Shown here one piece after another: positions 17,176 through 26,200 of a stretch of 64,000 bases of DNA (positions are counted from its first letter, which is position 1; each line of letters opens with the position of its first letter). The position numbers and the translations under genes are program-made. The stretch comes from Bordetella flabilis (GTDB taxonomy: Bacteria > Pseudomonadota > Gammaproteobacteria > Burkholderiales > Burkholderiaceae_B). The notes beneath the pieces were generated by a model. The model saw only the letters and a program-made list of their open reading frames with translations. It did no database searches and was not told the origin of the DNA. The DNA lies in assembly GCF_001676725.1 (NCBI RefSeq), contig NZ_CP016172.1, forward strand, positions 1,054,001 to 1,118,000, read 5' to 3'.

Positions 17176-18254
17176 TCAGTATCCCAGGGCGATCGCCAGC
17201 CCAGCGGCCACCACGCCGATTCCCACCACCCCGGCGAAGACGACCGCCAGTTCCACGGGCCGGAACGATTTCGCCAGCATCGCCAGGGAGGGCAGGCTGA
17301 TGGGCGGCAGCGTCATCAGCAAGGCGGCGGCGGGGCCCGCGGCCATGCCCAGCGACAACATGGCCTGGACGATGGGCACCTCGCCCGCCGTCGGGATCAC
17401 GAATAGCGCGCCGGCGACGGCCAGCCCTGCGATCCACAGCAGGTGGTTGTCCACGTCCGGACCCACATGCGGAAACATCCAGGCGCGCGCGGCGCCCAGC
17501 AGCAGGACCAGCACGATGTACTCGGGCACAAGGCGCAGCGTCATGCGGCCGAGAATGGCGAGCCAGCGTGCGAAGGCATTGCCGGCCTGGTCGTCGGCCG
17601 CTACGCCGGCCGGCAGGGCGGGGACCTGCGCCAGGTCCACCATGCGGTTGCCTTTCGCGCTCATGCGGTTCAGCAGGTAGCCCAGCCCGAACACCATGGG
17701 AATGCCCAGCGCCAGGCGCAGCGCGGACCAATGCCAACCCAGCACAAAGCCCATGAAGACCAGCGTGGCGGGATTCAGCACGGAATTGCCCAGCCAGAAA
17801 GCCACGGCGCTGCCGGGCGCCGCCTGGCATTTGCGCAGCCCGGCAACGACGGGGGCCGCGCAGCAGGTGCACATCATGCCGGGCAGGGCCATCAGGCCGC
17901 CGGCCACCACGCTGCCCAATCCCGTCCCGCCGAGCGCGCCGGCGATCCATCGCCGCGGCAGCAGGGCCTGCACGGCCGATCCCAGCAGCAAGCCCAGCAC
18001 CATGGCCTGCCAGATCGCCTTGCCATACGCCCACGCGTAGTCGATCGCCGCAGCCCACGATGCCGCCGGGTACCCATCAGTATCGACGGCCCGATGGCGT
18101 GATTGCTGGCCGCGACCCATGCCCGGTTGTAGTAGGGCAGCCACTTCACATAGAACAGGCCGGCAACGGCAATCAGCAGGAAGACCGCGATTCCCAGGAC
18201 GGGGCTGGCGGAACGTCGTGCGTCGAGCATGGATTTCATGGCGGAATCAATCAT
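17176..18254 (-). pseudogene. permease (DUF318/ArsP-like) with a frameshift
   Basis: Two overlapping frames together make one permease. The N-terminal part runs from ATG 18254 and reads YVKWLPYYNRAWVAASNHAIG then SILMG ending near 18072. The C-terminal part reads PAASWAAAIDYAWAYGKAIW onward from 18069 in another frame to the stop at 17176. A one-base shift between 18066 and 18077 joins them exactly where family members continue. The C-terminal part has about eight spans and the motif MMCTCCAAPVVAGLRK. Members are predicted metal, metalloid or thiol-linked permeases of uncertain substrate. This is either a recent inactivating mutation or a sequence error. A Fur-box-like site overlaps its promoter. 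Confidence 0.75.
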
Positions 18255-18287
18255 CAGGATGTGACCGGCGGATCGCCGGCCGGGCGA

Positions 18288-18306
18288 CATTTTAATTATC
18301 ATTGTC
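18288..18306 (-). promoter_or_regulatory. Fur-box-like site in a divergent promoter
   Basis: Read on the minus strand, 18306 to 18288 is GACAATGATAATTAAAATG. It matches the 19-base Fur consensus at 14 positions. It lies 34 bases upstream of the permease start and 6 bases upstream of the start of the divergent gene at 18313, so binding would block both. The stretch is strikingly AT-rich for this genome. Zur or another Fur-family member is an alternative. Confidence 0.55.
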
Positions 18307-18312
18307 GTCGCC

Positions 18313-18714
18313 ATGAATCTGCCTTTCCCCATCCGCGAAGAATGTCCTCCGGGCGCCTGCGTCTGTGATCGCGATCGCCTGCTGTCCGAACCGGGCGGCG
18401 ATATCCGCGTCCTGCGCCTGACCAAGCTGGAAGAAAAGCGCCTGATCACGCGTATCGAGGCCATCGCCAGCTATGCGGAATTGCAGCATGTCGGGGAACG
18501 CATCCATGTGCAGCTGGGCGTGCGCCTGCATATCGAACCCAGCCCCAATGAAGTGCGCACCGTGCGCGGCTTCAACATCCGTCTGGAAGAATGCCCCGGC
18601 CTGTGCCGGCTCACGCGCAAAAGCATCCCGGCCGCCGTACGGCGGTGCCTGGACGCGCATCCGGACATTGCCTACGAATTGCTGAACGCGCACGACCTGC
18701 TGCGCGACGCCTGA
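18313..18714 (+). CDS. conserved hypothetical protein with N-terminal C-x4-C-x-C motif
   Basis: A 133-residue protein with no recognised domain. It begins MNLPFPIREECPPGACVCDR, giving Cys11, Cys16 and Cys18, and has two further cysteines in ECPGLCRLTRKS plus one in AVRRCLD. The body is a mixed alpha/beta pattern with many charged residues. I recall similar short proteins in Bordetella and Burkholderia of unknown function; some carry a doubtful ribosomal label. The Cys cluster and the Fur-box-like site at its start suggest a metal or Fe-S link. There is no clear ribosome-binding site, so the message may be leaderless. It is divergent from the frameshifted permease. Confidence 0.7.
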   Translation: MNLPFPIREECPPGACVCDRDRLLSEPGGDIRVLRLTKLEEKRLITRIEAIASYAELQHVGERIHVQLGVRLHIEPSPNEVRTVRGFNIRLEECPGLCRLTRKSIPAAVRRCLDAHPDIAYELLNAHDLLRDA

Positions 18715-18840
18715 GCGCCCGCGGGGGGATACAGCGCGCGACGACGTGCCCGCGTCCACGATGCGTTTGATGTGGATGCGTTTGATGTAAGCTGCACACC
18801 GCGCCGCCCCGGCGCGCAAGCAAGGCCGATATCCGGAACC

Positions 18841-20088
18841 ATGGAATCCAGCAGCTGTACGCAGGTACTCGAAACACTGATCGCACTGGGCGAGACCGGC
18901 CGGATTCCCTGGGTAATGCTGCGGCCGCGTACCGTCGATCCGAGCGACGCGTTCGAGGGCGATTTCGATTTCATGGTCGACGGCCGACGCTTCGATGAGG
19001 TGCTGCGCACCGTTTTTTCCGTATGCCAGGCAGGTGGCGTCAGCTTCGTGCTGCGGCAGCTCTCGGCATTCAAGCGGCAGATCGAACTGTTGGACGAGCG
19101 CGCGCGCTGCGTGACCATCGAGTTGTGGACGCATGCCGAGTTCCGCACGCGCGACCGTCGTGGCCACCTGACGCGGGCGGCGGTGAACTACGAGGCATAC
19201 GAGAAGCTGGATATCGAGGCGCGTGGCGCGCTGCTCGCGGCGCTGTTCCTGCTGCACCTGCATCACAAGGACAAGGACCTGGACGCGCCGCTGGTCAGGC
19301 AGCGGATCCAGTACTTCGCGCGGCTGGCCGGCGGCGAGCCGGCGCTACGCCAGGCGCTGGACGACTTGCAGGCCGGCACCCGCGATACGGGCCGGGCGCG
19401 GCAAGCCGCGCTGGATTTCCTGCGCCGGCGGGGCATTCCCATCGACAGCCCCTGGCGCATCCTGGCGCAGCGCACGCGCTGGGCAGTGGGCGCCGCTGTG
19501 CATTGGCCGTCGTGGCGGACCACCGCCGTGGTGGGGCCGGACGGCAGCGGCAAAAGCGCCTTGATCGAAGATATCAGGCACAGTCCGCTGGGCAAGGTCT
19601 TCCGCTTCCAGCGGTTCAAGCGCTTCTTTCGCCGGCCGTTGTTCTACCTGGCGCAGCGCGAGCCGCGCAACGTGCGCGACGAGAAAATGCTGTGGCTGAT
19701 CCTGCCCGTGGCATGGGTGTATTTTTCGCTGTCGCGCCTGTTCACCGGCTGGCGCCGTCCGCTGGTGCTGGATCGCTATTTCTATGACTACTTCGTGCGC
19801 AACGTGCGCAGCGACACGCTGCCGTTCCGGCGTATCGCCGCATACGGACTGTGCAGCGCCCTGACGCCGCGTCCGCAACGCCTGATCGTCGCGTCCTGTC
19901 CGGCCGATGTCATCCACCAGCGCAAGCTGGAGATGACGCAGCCCGCCATCCTCGCCATGTACGACATGTACCTGGACCAGGTGCACCGCGGCCGGTTGCC
20001 GCTGACCTTGTTCTGCTACACCGGCGCCAGCCCGGCGCTGTCACGCCGTCACGTAGCTGCCTTTCTGGGGCTCCCAGATACGGCTTGA
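18841..20088 (+). CDS. two-domain protein: nucleotidyltransferase-like N-terminus and thymidylate-kinase-like P-loop domain
   Basis: A 415-residue protein. The N-terminal part contains FEGDFDFMVDG near residue 42, like the metal-binding Asp pair of nucleotidyltransferase folds. The C-terminal part has a Walker A motif GPDGSGKSAL near residue 240 and a thymidylate-kinase-like pattern with PLVLDRYFYDYFV near 320. Such P-loop proteins occur in polysaccharide or envelope clusters. I take ATG 18841 (GGAACC just upstream); ATG 18772 would add 23 residues. Its last 48 bases overlap the 3' end of the convergent YrbL-like gene. Function is not assigned; a kinase acting on a small molecule or glycan precursor is an inference. 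Confidence 0.65.
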   Translation: MESSSCTQVLETLIALGETGRIPWVMLRPRTVDPSDAFEGDFDFMVDGRRFDEVLRTVFSVCQAGGVSFVLRQLSAFKRQIELLDERARCVTIELWTHAEFRTRDRRGHLTRAAVNYEAYEKLDIEARGALLAALFLLHLHHKDKDLDAPLVRQRIQYFARLAGGEPALRQALDDLQAGTRDTGRARQAALDFLRRRGIPIDSPWRILAQRTRWAVGAAVHWPSWRTTAVVGPDGSGKSALIEDIRHSPLGKVFRFQRFKRFFRRPLFYLAQREPRNVRDEKMLWLILPVAWVYFSLSRLFTGWRRPLVLDRYFYDYFVRNVRSDTLPFRRIAAYGLCSALTPRPQRLIVASCPADVIHQRKLEMTQPAILAMYDMYLDQVHRGRLPLTLFCYTGASPALSRRHVAAFLGLPDTA

Positions 20089-20709
20089 GTGGTCGCGCAG
20101 CAGGTGCAGGGTCTTGTTGCGGAAGTACAGGGCCTTCTGGCGCGCGGCCCAGCGCTCCAGGAAGCCGAACGTACATCGCGCCCAGTATTTCAGGTCGAAG
20201 TGGCGCGTGCCCAGTCCGTCGATGAACACCAGATAGGGCCTGCCCTCCGGCGAGTTGCGCACGAGGAAATTGCTGACGCCGTAGTCCGCCAGCATGACGC
20301 CGTTGGCAATCAGCCAGTCGAAGGCCTCGTAGACCAGGCCCACCGCTTCCATTTCGGTAATCATGCCGCTGCGCAAGGCTGCCGGCAGCGTGGGACAGGG
20401 CGTGCCGTCCGGTTGCTGGACCAGGTCCACCACCAGGCCGCGGCCATGGTTGGTCCGTACCCACCCGTGCACGCGCGGCAAATGCGGTCCGGCCACGGCA
20501 TGGTGTGCAAGGTGGCTGCTGTAGTGGAAGTCGATTTCGTTCTGTGCGCGTTCCTGCTCGGGTTTCGGAACCTTGATGCAGAGCGCTGCGTTCAGCGGAT
20601 GACGCCAGCATTCCCTATCGTGGCCCGCGCCGATCTTTTCGGACAGTACCAACGTGACGTCACGCACGCACGACGGGTCCGTCGGAGGTTTCAGGGGTGA
20701 AGTGCTCAT
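20041..20709 (-). CDS. YrbL-like protein (PhoP regulatory network family)
   Basis: A 222-residue protein of the YrbL family (PF10707), which has a protein-kinase-like fold. Visible kinase-like elements are ALCIKVPKP (candidate ATP-site Lys), a catalytic-loop-like LADYGVSNFLVR and the metal-loop-like FIDGLG. In enterobacteria yrbL is PhoP-controlled and of unknown function. The start ATG 20709 lies six bases from a nested palindrome. The gene is convergent with the kinase-like gene and the two overlap by 48 bases, so they may be linked in function or regulated by antisense transcription. Confidence 0.8.
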   Translation of the reverse strand: MSTSPLKPPTDPSCVRDVTLVLSEKIGAGHDRECWRHPLNAALCIKVPKPEQERAQNEIDFHYSSHLAHHAVAGPHLPRVHGWVRTNHGRGLVVDLVQQPDGTPCPTLPAALRSGMITEMEAVGLVYEAFDWLIANGVMLADYGVSNFLVRNSPEGRPYLVFIDGLGTRHFDLKYWARCTFGFLERWAARQKALYFRNKTLHLLRDHSSRIWEPQKGSYVTA

Positions 20710-20714
20710 AGGAT

Positions 20715-20765
20715 GTTGTCATTTGTTTGACATCATTTTGATGTCCTTTCAATGCAAATGACAAC
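20715..20765. promoter_or_regulatory. nested AT-rich palindrome upstream of yrbL-like gene
   Basis: GTTGTCATTTG (20715-20725) is an exact inverted repeat of CAAATGACAAC (20755-20765). Between them GACATCA (20729-20735) pairs with TGATGTC (20739-20745) around TTT. The two dyads are nearly concentric and lie immediately upstream of the start codon at 20709. The rest of the gap up to 21008 holds an open frame at 20752-21012 that I do not accept as a gene. An operator or a leader hairpin is inferred. Confidence 0.55.
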
Positions 20766-21008
20766 CACGTATCCGTGTGCCGTGGCATCGGGGCAACGGC
20801 TGGCCGCCGTGTGCCTTCGTATCGTTCGTGCGCTGTCGCGCCCAGGCCGCACGAAGGCCGTTTACCGCGGTTCAGCGCCGGGAAATTGCTTGATGGCCGG
20901 ATTCTTTGACGAGAATTCGACGCCGCCCGTGATAGGGGTAGAGCGCGTCTCGAAGGGGCGTCGCGCGATGGTTGGCCGCGCCGCTGGCGCCGCTACGCGA
21001 ACGCCGCG

Positions 21009-22295
21009 CTAATCCTGTCCCGCGCCGTTGCGCGGCCGCGGCAGCACCGTCGCCCGGGTTTCGATGCCGAATACGCTGCGGCCGCCGTAGGACGCCGAGG
21101 CCTGGCGTTCATCCTGCACGAAGGACTCGAAGTCCGGGCCCGTCGCGTCGCGTTCCAGGAGGCGCGCCTGGCGATCGAGCCGGCGCAGTGCGTCCAGCCT
21201 TTCTTCGTTGCCGAGCCCCGCCTTGGCCACCGCGGACTTCAGCACATCGATGGTGCGGTCGTAGACCTCGCAAGGGACGGGATAGGGGTGGCGGTCCTTG
21301 CCGCCATGGGCCAGCGAGAAGCGCGCGGGGTCGGCGAAACGGCAGGGCGCGCCATGGACCACTTCGGCCACCAGGGCCAGCGACCGCACGGTGCGCGCGC
21401 CCACGCCCGGCACCAGCAGCAGGTCGGCGAAATCCGTCGGCCCGCATTCGGCCGCGGCGGCCAGTGCGCCATGCAGCCGGCGCAGGCTCACGTCCTTGGG
21501 CCGCACGTCATGGTGTGCCGGCATGACTAGGTGAGGCAGCGCCAACTGGCCTTGCGCCGATATCGCGGGCGCGGTGTCCGGCGCCGCGGCGCGCGCCAGC
21601 GCGGCGGCTTCGTCCACGATGAAGTCGGGGCCCTGGTCCCGCAACAGGGTCAATTGGCCATGGCGCGAGGCCTCGGCGCGGCGGTCCGTCAGATTGACGA
21701 TGTCGCCCTGGTTCGGTCCGTCGATCGCGGCGTGCGGCGTGTCGACGAAGCTGCGCAGGTCCTGCGACAGCCAGTGGTAGCGTCGCGCGAGCCGGTTGTC
21801 GCCATTCATGCCTTGCTGCACCACGACCCAATTACCATCGTCCGTGACGATGAAGCCGTGCAGGTACAGGTCGAAGCCGTCCTGCACGGCGGCACTATCG
21901 ACCTTGGCCACCAGGCGGCTGGCGCGCGCCAGCGCGTCGCCATCCAGGCCGACGCGTTCGCCGATCATGGCCAGTTCGAGCGGCGTCTTGCGCGAATGGC
22001 TGCCGCGGCCACCGCATACGTGTATGCCCAGTTCGCCGGACAACGGCCCGAGCCCGCGCTTCAACGCGCCGATGACGCTGGTCGTGATGCCCGAAGAATG
22101 CCAGTCCATGCCCATGACGGCGCCGAAGGACTGGAACCAGAAGGGGTGGGCGAGCCGTCGCAGGAACTCGTCGCGGCCATAGTGATGCACGATGGCCTGC
22201 GCGATCACCGCGCCCAGCCGCGACATGCGCGCGCCCAGCCATGCCGGCACGCGGCCGCCATGCAAGGGAAGATCGGCGCTGCCCGAACGTCTCAC
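21009..22295 (-). CDS. DUF763 domain-containing protein
   Basis: A 428-residue protein that starts VRRSGSADLPLHGGRVPAWL, the characteristic beginning of DUF763. Other features are MDWHSSGITTSVIGALKRGL, HVCGGRGSHSRKTPLEL and a helix-hairpin-helix-like LLLVPGVGARTVRSLAL near residue 285, which suggests contact with nucleic acid. DUF763 is scattered through archaea and bacteria and has no established activity. The start is GTG 22295, chosen because a near-perfect AAGGAGGT lies six bases upstream; the frame is open to 22661 but that part is a shadow. It lies downstream of the DUF1275 gene in the same direction. Confidence 0.85.
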   Translation of the reverse strand: MRRSGSADLPLHGGRVPAWLGARMSRLGAVIAQAIVHHYGRDEFLRRLAHPFWFQSFGAVMGMDWHSSGITTSVIGALKRGLGPLSGELGIHVCGGRGSHSRKTPLELAMIGERVGLDGDALARASRLVAKVDSAAVQDGFDLYLHGFIVTDDGNWVVVQQGMNGDNRLARRYHWLSQDLRSFVDTPHAAIDGPNQGDIVNLTDRRAEASRHGQLTLLRDQGPDFIVDEAAALARAAAPDTAPAISAQGQLALPHLVMPAHHDVRPKDVSLRRLHGALAAAAECGPTDFADLLLVPGVGARTVRSLALVAEVVHGAPCRFADPARFSLAHGGKDRHPYPVPCEVYDRTIDVLKSAVAKAGLGNEERLDALRRLDRQARLLERDATGPDFESFVQDERQASASYGGRSVFGIETRATVLPRPRNGAGQD

Positions 22296-22407
22296 CGGAC
22301 CTCCTTCGGCATCAAGCGGGGGCGCCAGGCGTGGGGCAGGCGGACACCTTCCATCCGCGCAGCGGCTGCCACGGAAGGCCGGGGGCGGCGTGCATCGGGC
22401 CTGGCCA

Positions 22408-23160
22408 TCATGAGCGGCGGTGCAGCGCCGCCAGGTCGTCCAGCACGGGCACGATGGCCAGCACGACAAGCAGGGCCGCGAGCGGTACGGTGACGACGAA
22501 GCCGGCGTGCTTGAAGCCGAGCGCGCCCACCAGTCCGCCGAACAGGAACATGGCGAGCAGCGACAGCAGCAGCCGCAGCCGCGAGCGGTTGGCCAGCACG
22601 CGCGCGTCAAGGGGCCGGTCGCGCCGGTTCCAGTACAGCAGTTTGCCGAGCTCGATGCCAATGTCGGTGATGACGCCCGTCATGTGCGTGGTGCGGATCT
22701 CCGCCCTCGATATCTTGGTGATGATGGCGTTCTGCAAGCCCATGATGAAACAAAGCAGCGCGACAGTGGCCGGGACGAAAAGCATGCGACTCTGCGCGAG
22801 TTGCGAACCGAGCAGGCCGAACACCAGCAGCAGGGCGGCCTCGATCATCAAGGGCAGGGCGTATTCGCTCTGCGCCCCGCGCAGCCGGCCCCAGTTGATC
22901 AGGATGGCCGAGGTGGCCGAGCCCGCCGCGAAGGCGATGACCGCGCACACACATGCAACGACCAGGTCCGTGTCGCCCAGCACGGCGTGGTCGGCCAGCG
23001 CGGAAACCAGCCCGGTCATGTGCGAAGTGTATTGGCCCACTGCCAGGAAGCCGCCCGCATTCGCCGCGCCGGCGACGAAGGCCAGCGACCGGCCCAAGCG
23101 GCGGTTGCTTTCGGAGGTGCGTCCCGGACTGGTCAACGCACGGAGGTAGTGCACGGGCAT
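22408..23160 (-). CDS. DUF1275 (YoaK) family membrane protein
   Basis: A 250-residue protein with about six membrane spans. Family hallmarks are FVAGAANAGGFLAVGQYTSH followed by MTG near residue 48, and GLQNAIITKISRAEIRTTHM followed by TGVITDIG near 150; the repeated HMTG motif in both halves is typical of YoaK proteins. Substrate and function are unknown. It starts 58 bases after the autotransporter stop in the same direction and is followed by the DUF763 gene. Confidence 0.85.
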   Translation of the reverse strand: MPVHYLRALTSPGRTSESNRRLGRSLAFVAGAANAGGFLAVGQYTSHMTGLVSALADHAVLGDTDLVVACVCAVIAFAAGSATSAILINWGRLRGAQSEYALPLMIEAALLLVFGLLGSQLAQSRMLFVPATVALLCFIMGLQNAIITKISRAEIRTTHMTGVITDIGIELGKLLYWNRRDRPLDARVLANRSRLRLLLSLLAMFLFGGLVGALGFKHAGFVVTVPLAALLVVLAIVPVLDDLAALHRRS

Positions 23161-23218
23161 GAGGGCCGGTGGGCTGGAGAAAAAAGGGAATCGCCTGGCC
23201 CGCCATTCTAACGCCCGC

Positions 23219-26200
23219 CTACCACGCGATGCGCACGCCCAGGGAAACGCTGTGCTGCGTGGATACGCGCTGCGCGCCGCCCAGTGCGTACATGTGGCCG
23301 AGTTCGCCGTACAGGGCGATATGCCGGTTGACGGTCCAGGTGCCGCCGGCCGCGATATCGGCCGAGGTATGGCCGCGGCCGGTCTCGATATCGGTCTGGC
23401 CCGCCGGACCGCGCACCGCCAGGGTGTCGTGGCCGCTCAATCCCTGCCACAGGTTCAGGCGGGAATACGGCTGGATCCGGCCCGCGCCGGCCGCGTAATC
23501 GCCTTTCAGGCGCAAGCCGAGGCGCGTCGTCAACGTAGTGCGGGGACGCTGTTGCAAGGTCGCCGCCGGTATCTGCACATCGTCCAGGTGCTGGCGCGCG
23601 GCGATCAGTTGCGCTTGCGGTTCAAGCTGCCATCGGCCGCCGAGGCCGACGGGCTTGCCCACTTCGGCCGACGCCAGCGCGCCGCGCGCGCGGATGTCGG
23701 CGCTGCCGCCGCCCGTCGCGCTGCCGCCGCCCGTCGCGCTGGCGCCGCCGCGTTGGCGGCCGTATTGCAGCACCACGTCGCTGTACCAGCCGCTTTCCGG
23801 CATATAGCTCCAGTACAGGCCGGCATAGTTGCCGCGTCCGCTCAGGTGGCCGACCGCTGCGTCGTCGACACCGCCTGCGTCGCCCCTGACCTTGCTGCGC
23901 CATCCCAGGGTGGCGCCATAGAGGCCGACGCGATGGCCGCCATCCGCGTACACGTCCACGCCGAGCTGCATCCCCGTAAACCATCCGTCGCTGCGCGGGG
24001 ATACCGTGCCGGACTGGCGGATCGCCGCGTCCTGGTCGATGACGCGGCCCCACGCCCGCCGGCGCGGCGCCTCCGGGTCCGGGGCAATCGCCACCGCGCC
24101 GTCGCCTTCGCGCCGGTGCAGGGTGCCGAGCACCGCCATGTCGCCGCGCCCCAGCACGGCCGGGAGGGCGGCATTCAGGGCGACTTCAGGGCGATATGCG
24201 GTGCGCCCGGGACCTGGCGCCCGCGCGGCGGCGCCGGCCGGGAGAGCCGCCGCAAGCGGACCGGCGGCGTCCAGGCCGGAGGAGAGGCCGGACGGCAGGG
24301 CAAGCGCCGGCACGGTCGAGCGCAGGTACCAGCTTTCCCCCGCGCCGCGGGCGTCGCCCGGATACAGGCGGTATTCATATGCGCCCGCGTCGACATGGTC
24401 GTCCGCCAGGACGAAGGCATCCCGCGTGGTCTGCGCCGTGGTGGTGGCGCCGTTGAGGGCACGGATGAGTTCAATGCCGTCGCCGCGCGTGTGGGAGCCC
24501 AGGCCGCCGGCGTTGACGACTTGCACGATGGTGCGGCCGCTGGCGCGTCCACCGTCGATGACCAGGCGATCCGTGGCGCTGCGCTCGTCGCCCAGGACGG
24601 TGCGCATCAGCAGGGTGCCGTTGCGGCCGACATAGTCGCCTCGGACGGTGAGCGTCGTACCCGGGGCAACTGGCGGGGCCGATGTACCCGATGTAGCCGG
24701 CTCAGGCGCCGCCCATGCGCTGCCCATGGCCACCATGCCCGCGTTATCCAGGCCCGCGATGACCTGGTCGTGTCCGGCCAGGTCCAGCGTGGTCCCGGGC
24801 TGCAGGGCGTAGCGCAGGGCGGCTCCCAGGGCCGCGGGATCGGCGGCCCGGACGCGGCCGGCGGCCAGGTTCACCGTGCCCCGGGCCGTGTTGGGCCCGG
24901 CGAGTTCCAGCGTGCCGCTGCCTTCTTTCACGAGAGCGCCAGCGCCCGTCAACGGCCCGCGTAGACGCACGGTATGGTGCATCGTGTCGACCGCGCCGCC
25001 TCCGCCGCCCAGCGCGACGCGACGCGAGGTGTCCAGCGGCGCCGTGGTGCGCAACCGTCCTCCGGCCAGCGTCAACGGCCCGCTTGCCTCGCCCAGACCG
25101 GCGTCCCTGGCGATTTCCAGGGTGCCGGCGCGCAACGTGGTGCCGCCGGCATGGCGGTTGTCGCCGGCCAGCACCAGCGTGCCCAGGTCCGATTTGACGA
25201 TACCGCCCTGGCCGGCGATGCCGGCGTGCACGGTCGCGCGCATCGCCGCGCCGGCCGGCGTGCCGTCGCCTACGCGCAGTTCGGCCGGTGCGGGGCCGGT
25301 CGTCAGTATGCCCGGCCCCGTGACGGCATAGCCGTCCGCCGCGAACTGGGCGCCGCCGAACACCACGGGGCCGGCGCTGTCGTCCACGCGGATCGTCCCC
25401 GGCTCGCCCAGGAAAACCGCCACCGCGCCGGGAACCCAGCCCATGCCTCGCGCGGTGCGGCCGTCGGACCATATGGGCGGGCCGCCGGCGCGCCATACGC
25501 CTTTGCCGCCCGGCATGCCGGCCTTGCCCTGGCGGGCCTCCGCCTGCGCGGGACCGGCGCCTTGCCAGAACCGCACCGGACGTCCGCCCGTATTCAGCAG
25601 ATTGACCTGTCCGGGCACCGTCGCCTGTACGCTCAGGGCCGCGCGGTCGCTGTCCGCGGGGATGTGGCGGATATCGATCGTGCGGTCGGTCAGCCGGCCG
25701 CGATAATCGATCAGCCGGTAGACACCGACATCGAAGTTCCCGCCAGGCGGCGTCGCGATATCCAGGAAGCCGTCCAGCGTCAGGTCGCCGTTGACGCGGA
25801 GACGGTCGTGCGCATTGACCAGCTGGTCCGGCGCGGCGCGGGCGATGTGCATCTGCAGGGTGGCACCCGGATGCAGCGTCAGGCTGCCCGTGGACAGCAT
25901 GCCGACGGGGTGGCCGGGCGCCAGCGTGCCGCCATCCTCCACGGTGACGTGGCCGCCGATCCTGCCGTGTCCTTGCAGCACGGCGCCACGCCGCACGGTC
26001 ACCGCACCCGTGGCGTCGGCCTGGTCGCCGTTGACGACCAGGATTCCTCGCCGGATGTCGGTCGGCCCCTGGTAATCGTTCGTCCCGGCCAGCACGGTGG
26101 TTCCCGTACCGGCCTGGACCACGGAGCCGCTGGCGCGGCCATGGACGCCCTGGGGCAATACCATCGTGTCGGCACGGTCGAAGACCAGATGGCCGTCGCT

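Noticed and set aside
20752..21012. An 86-codon open frame in the gap before DUF763
   Set aside because: No ribosome-binding site, overlaps the nested palindrome, and has no recognisable features.
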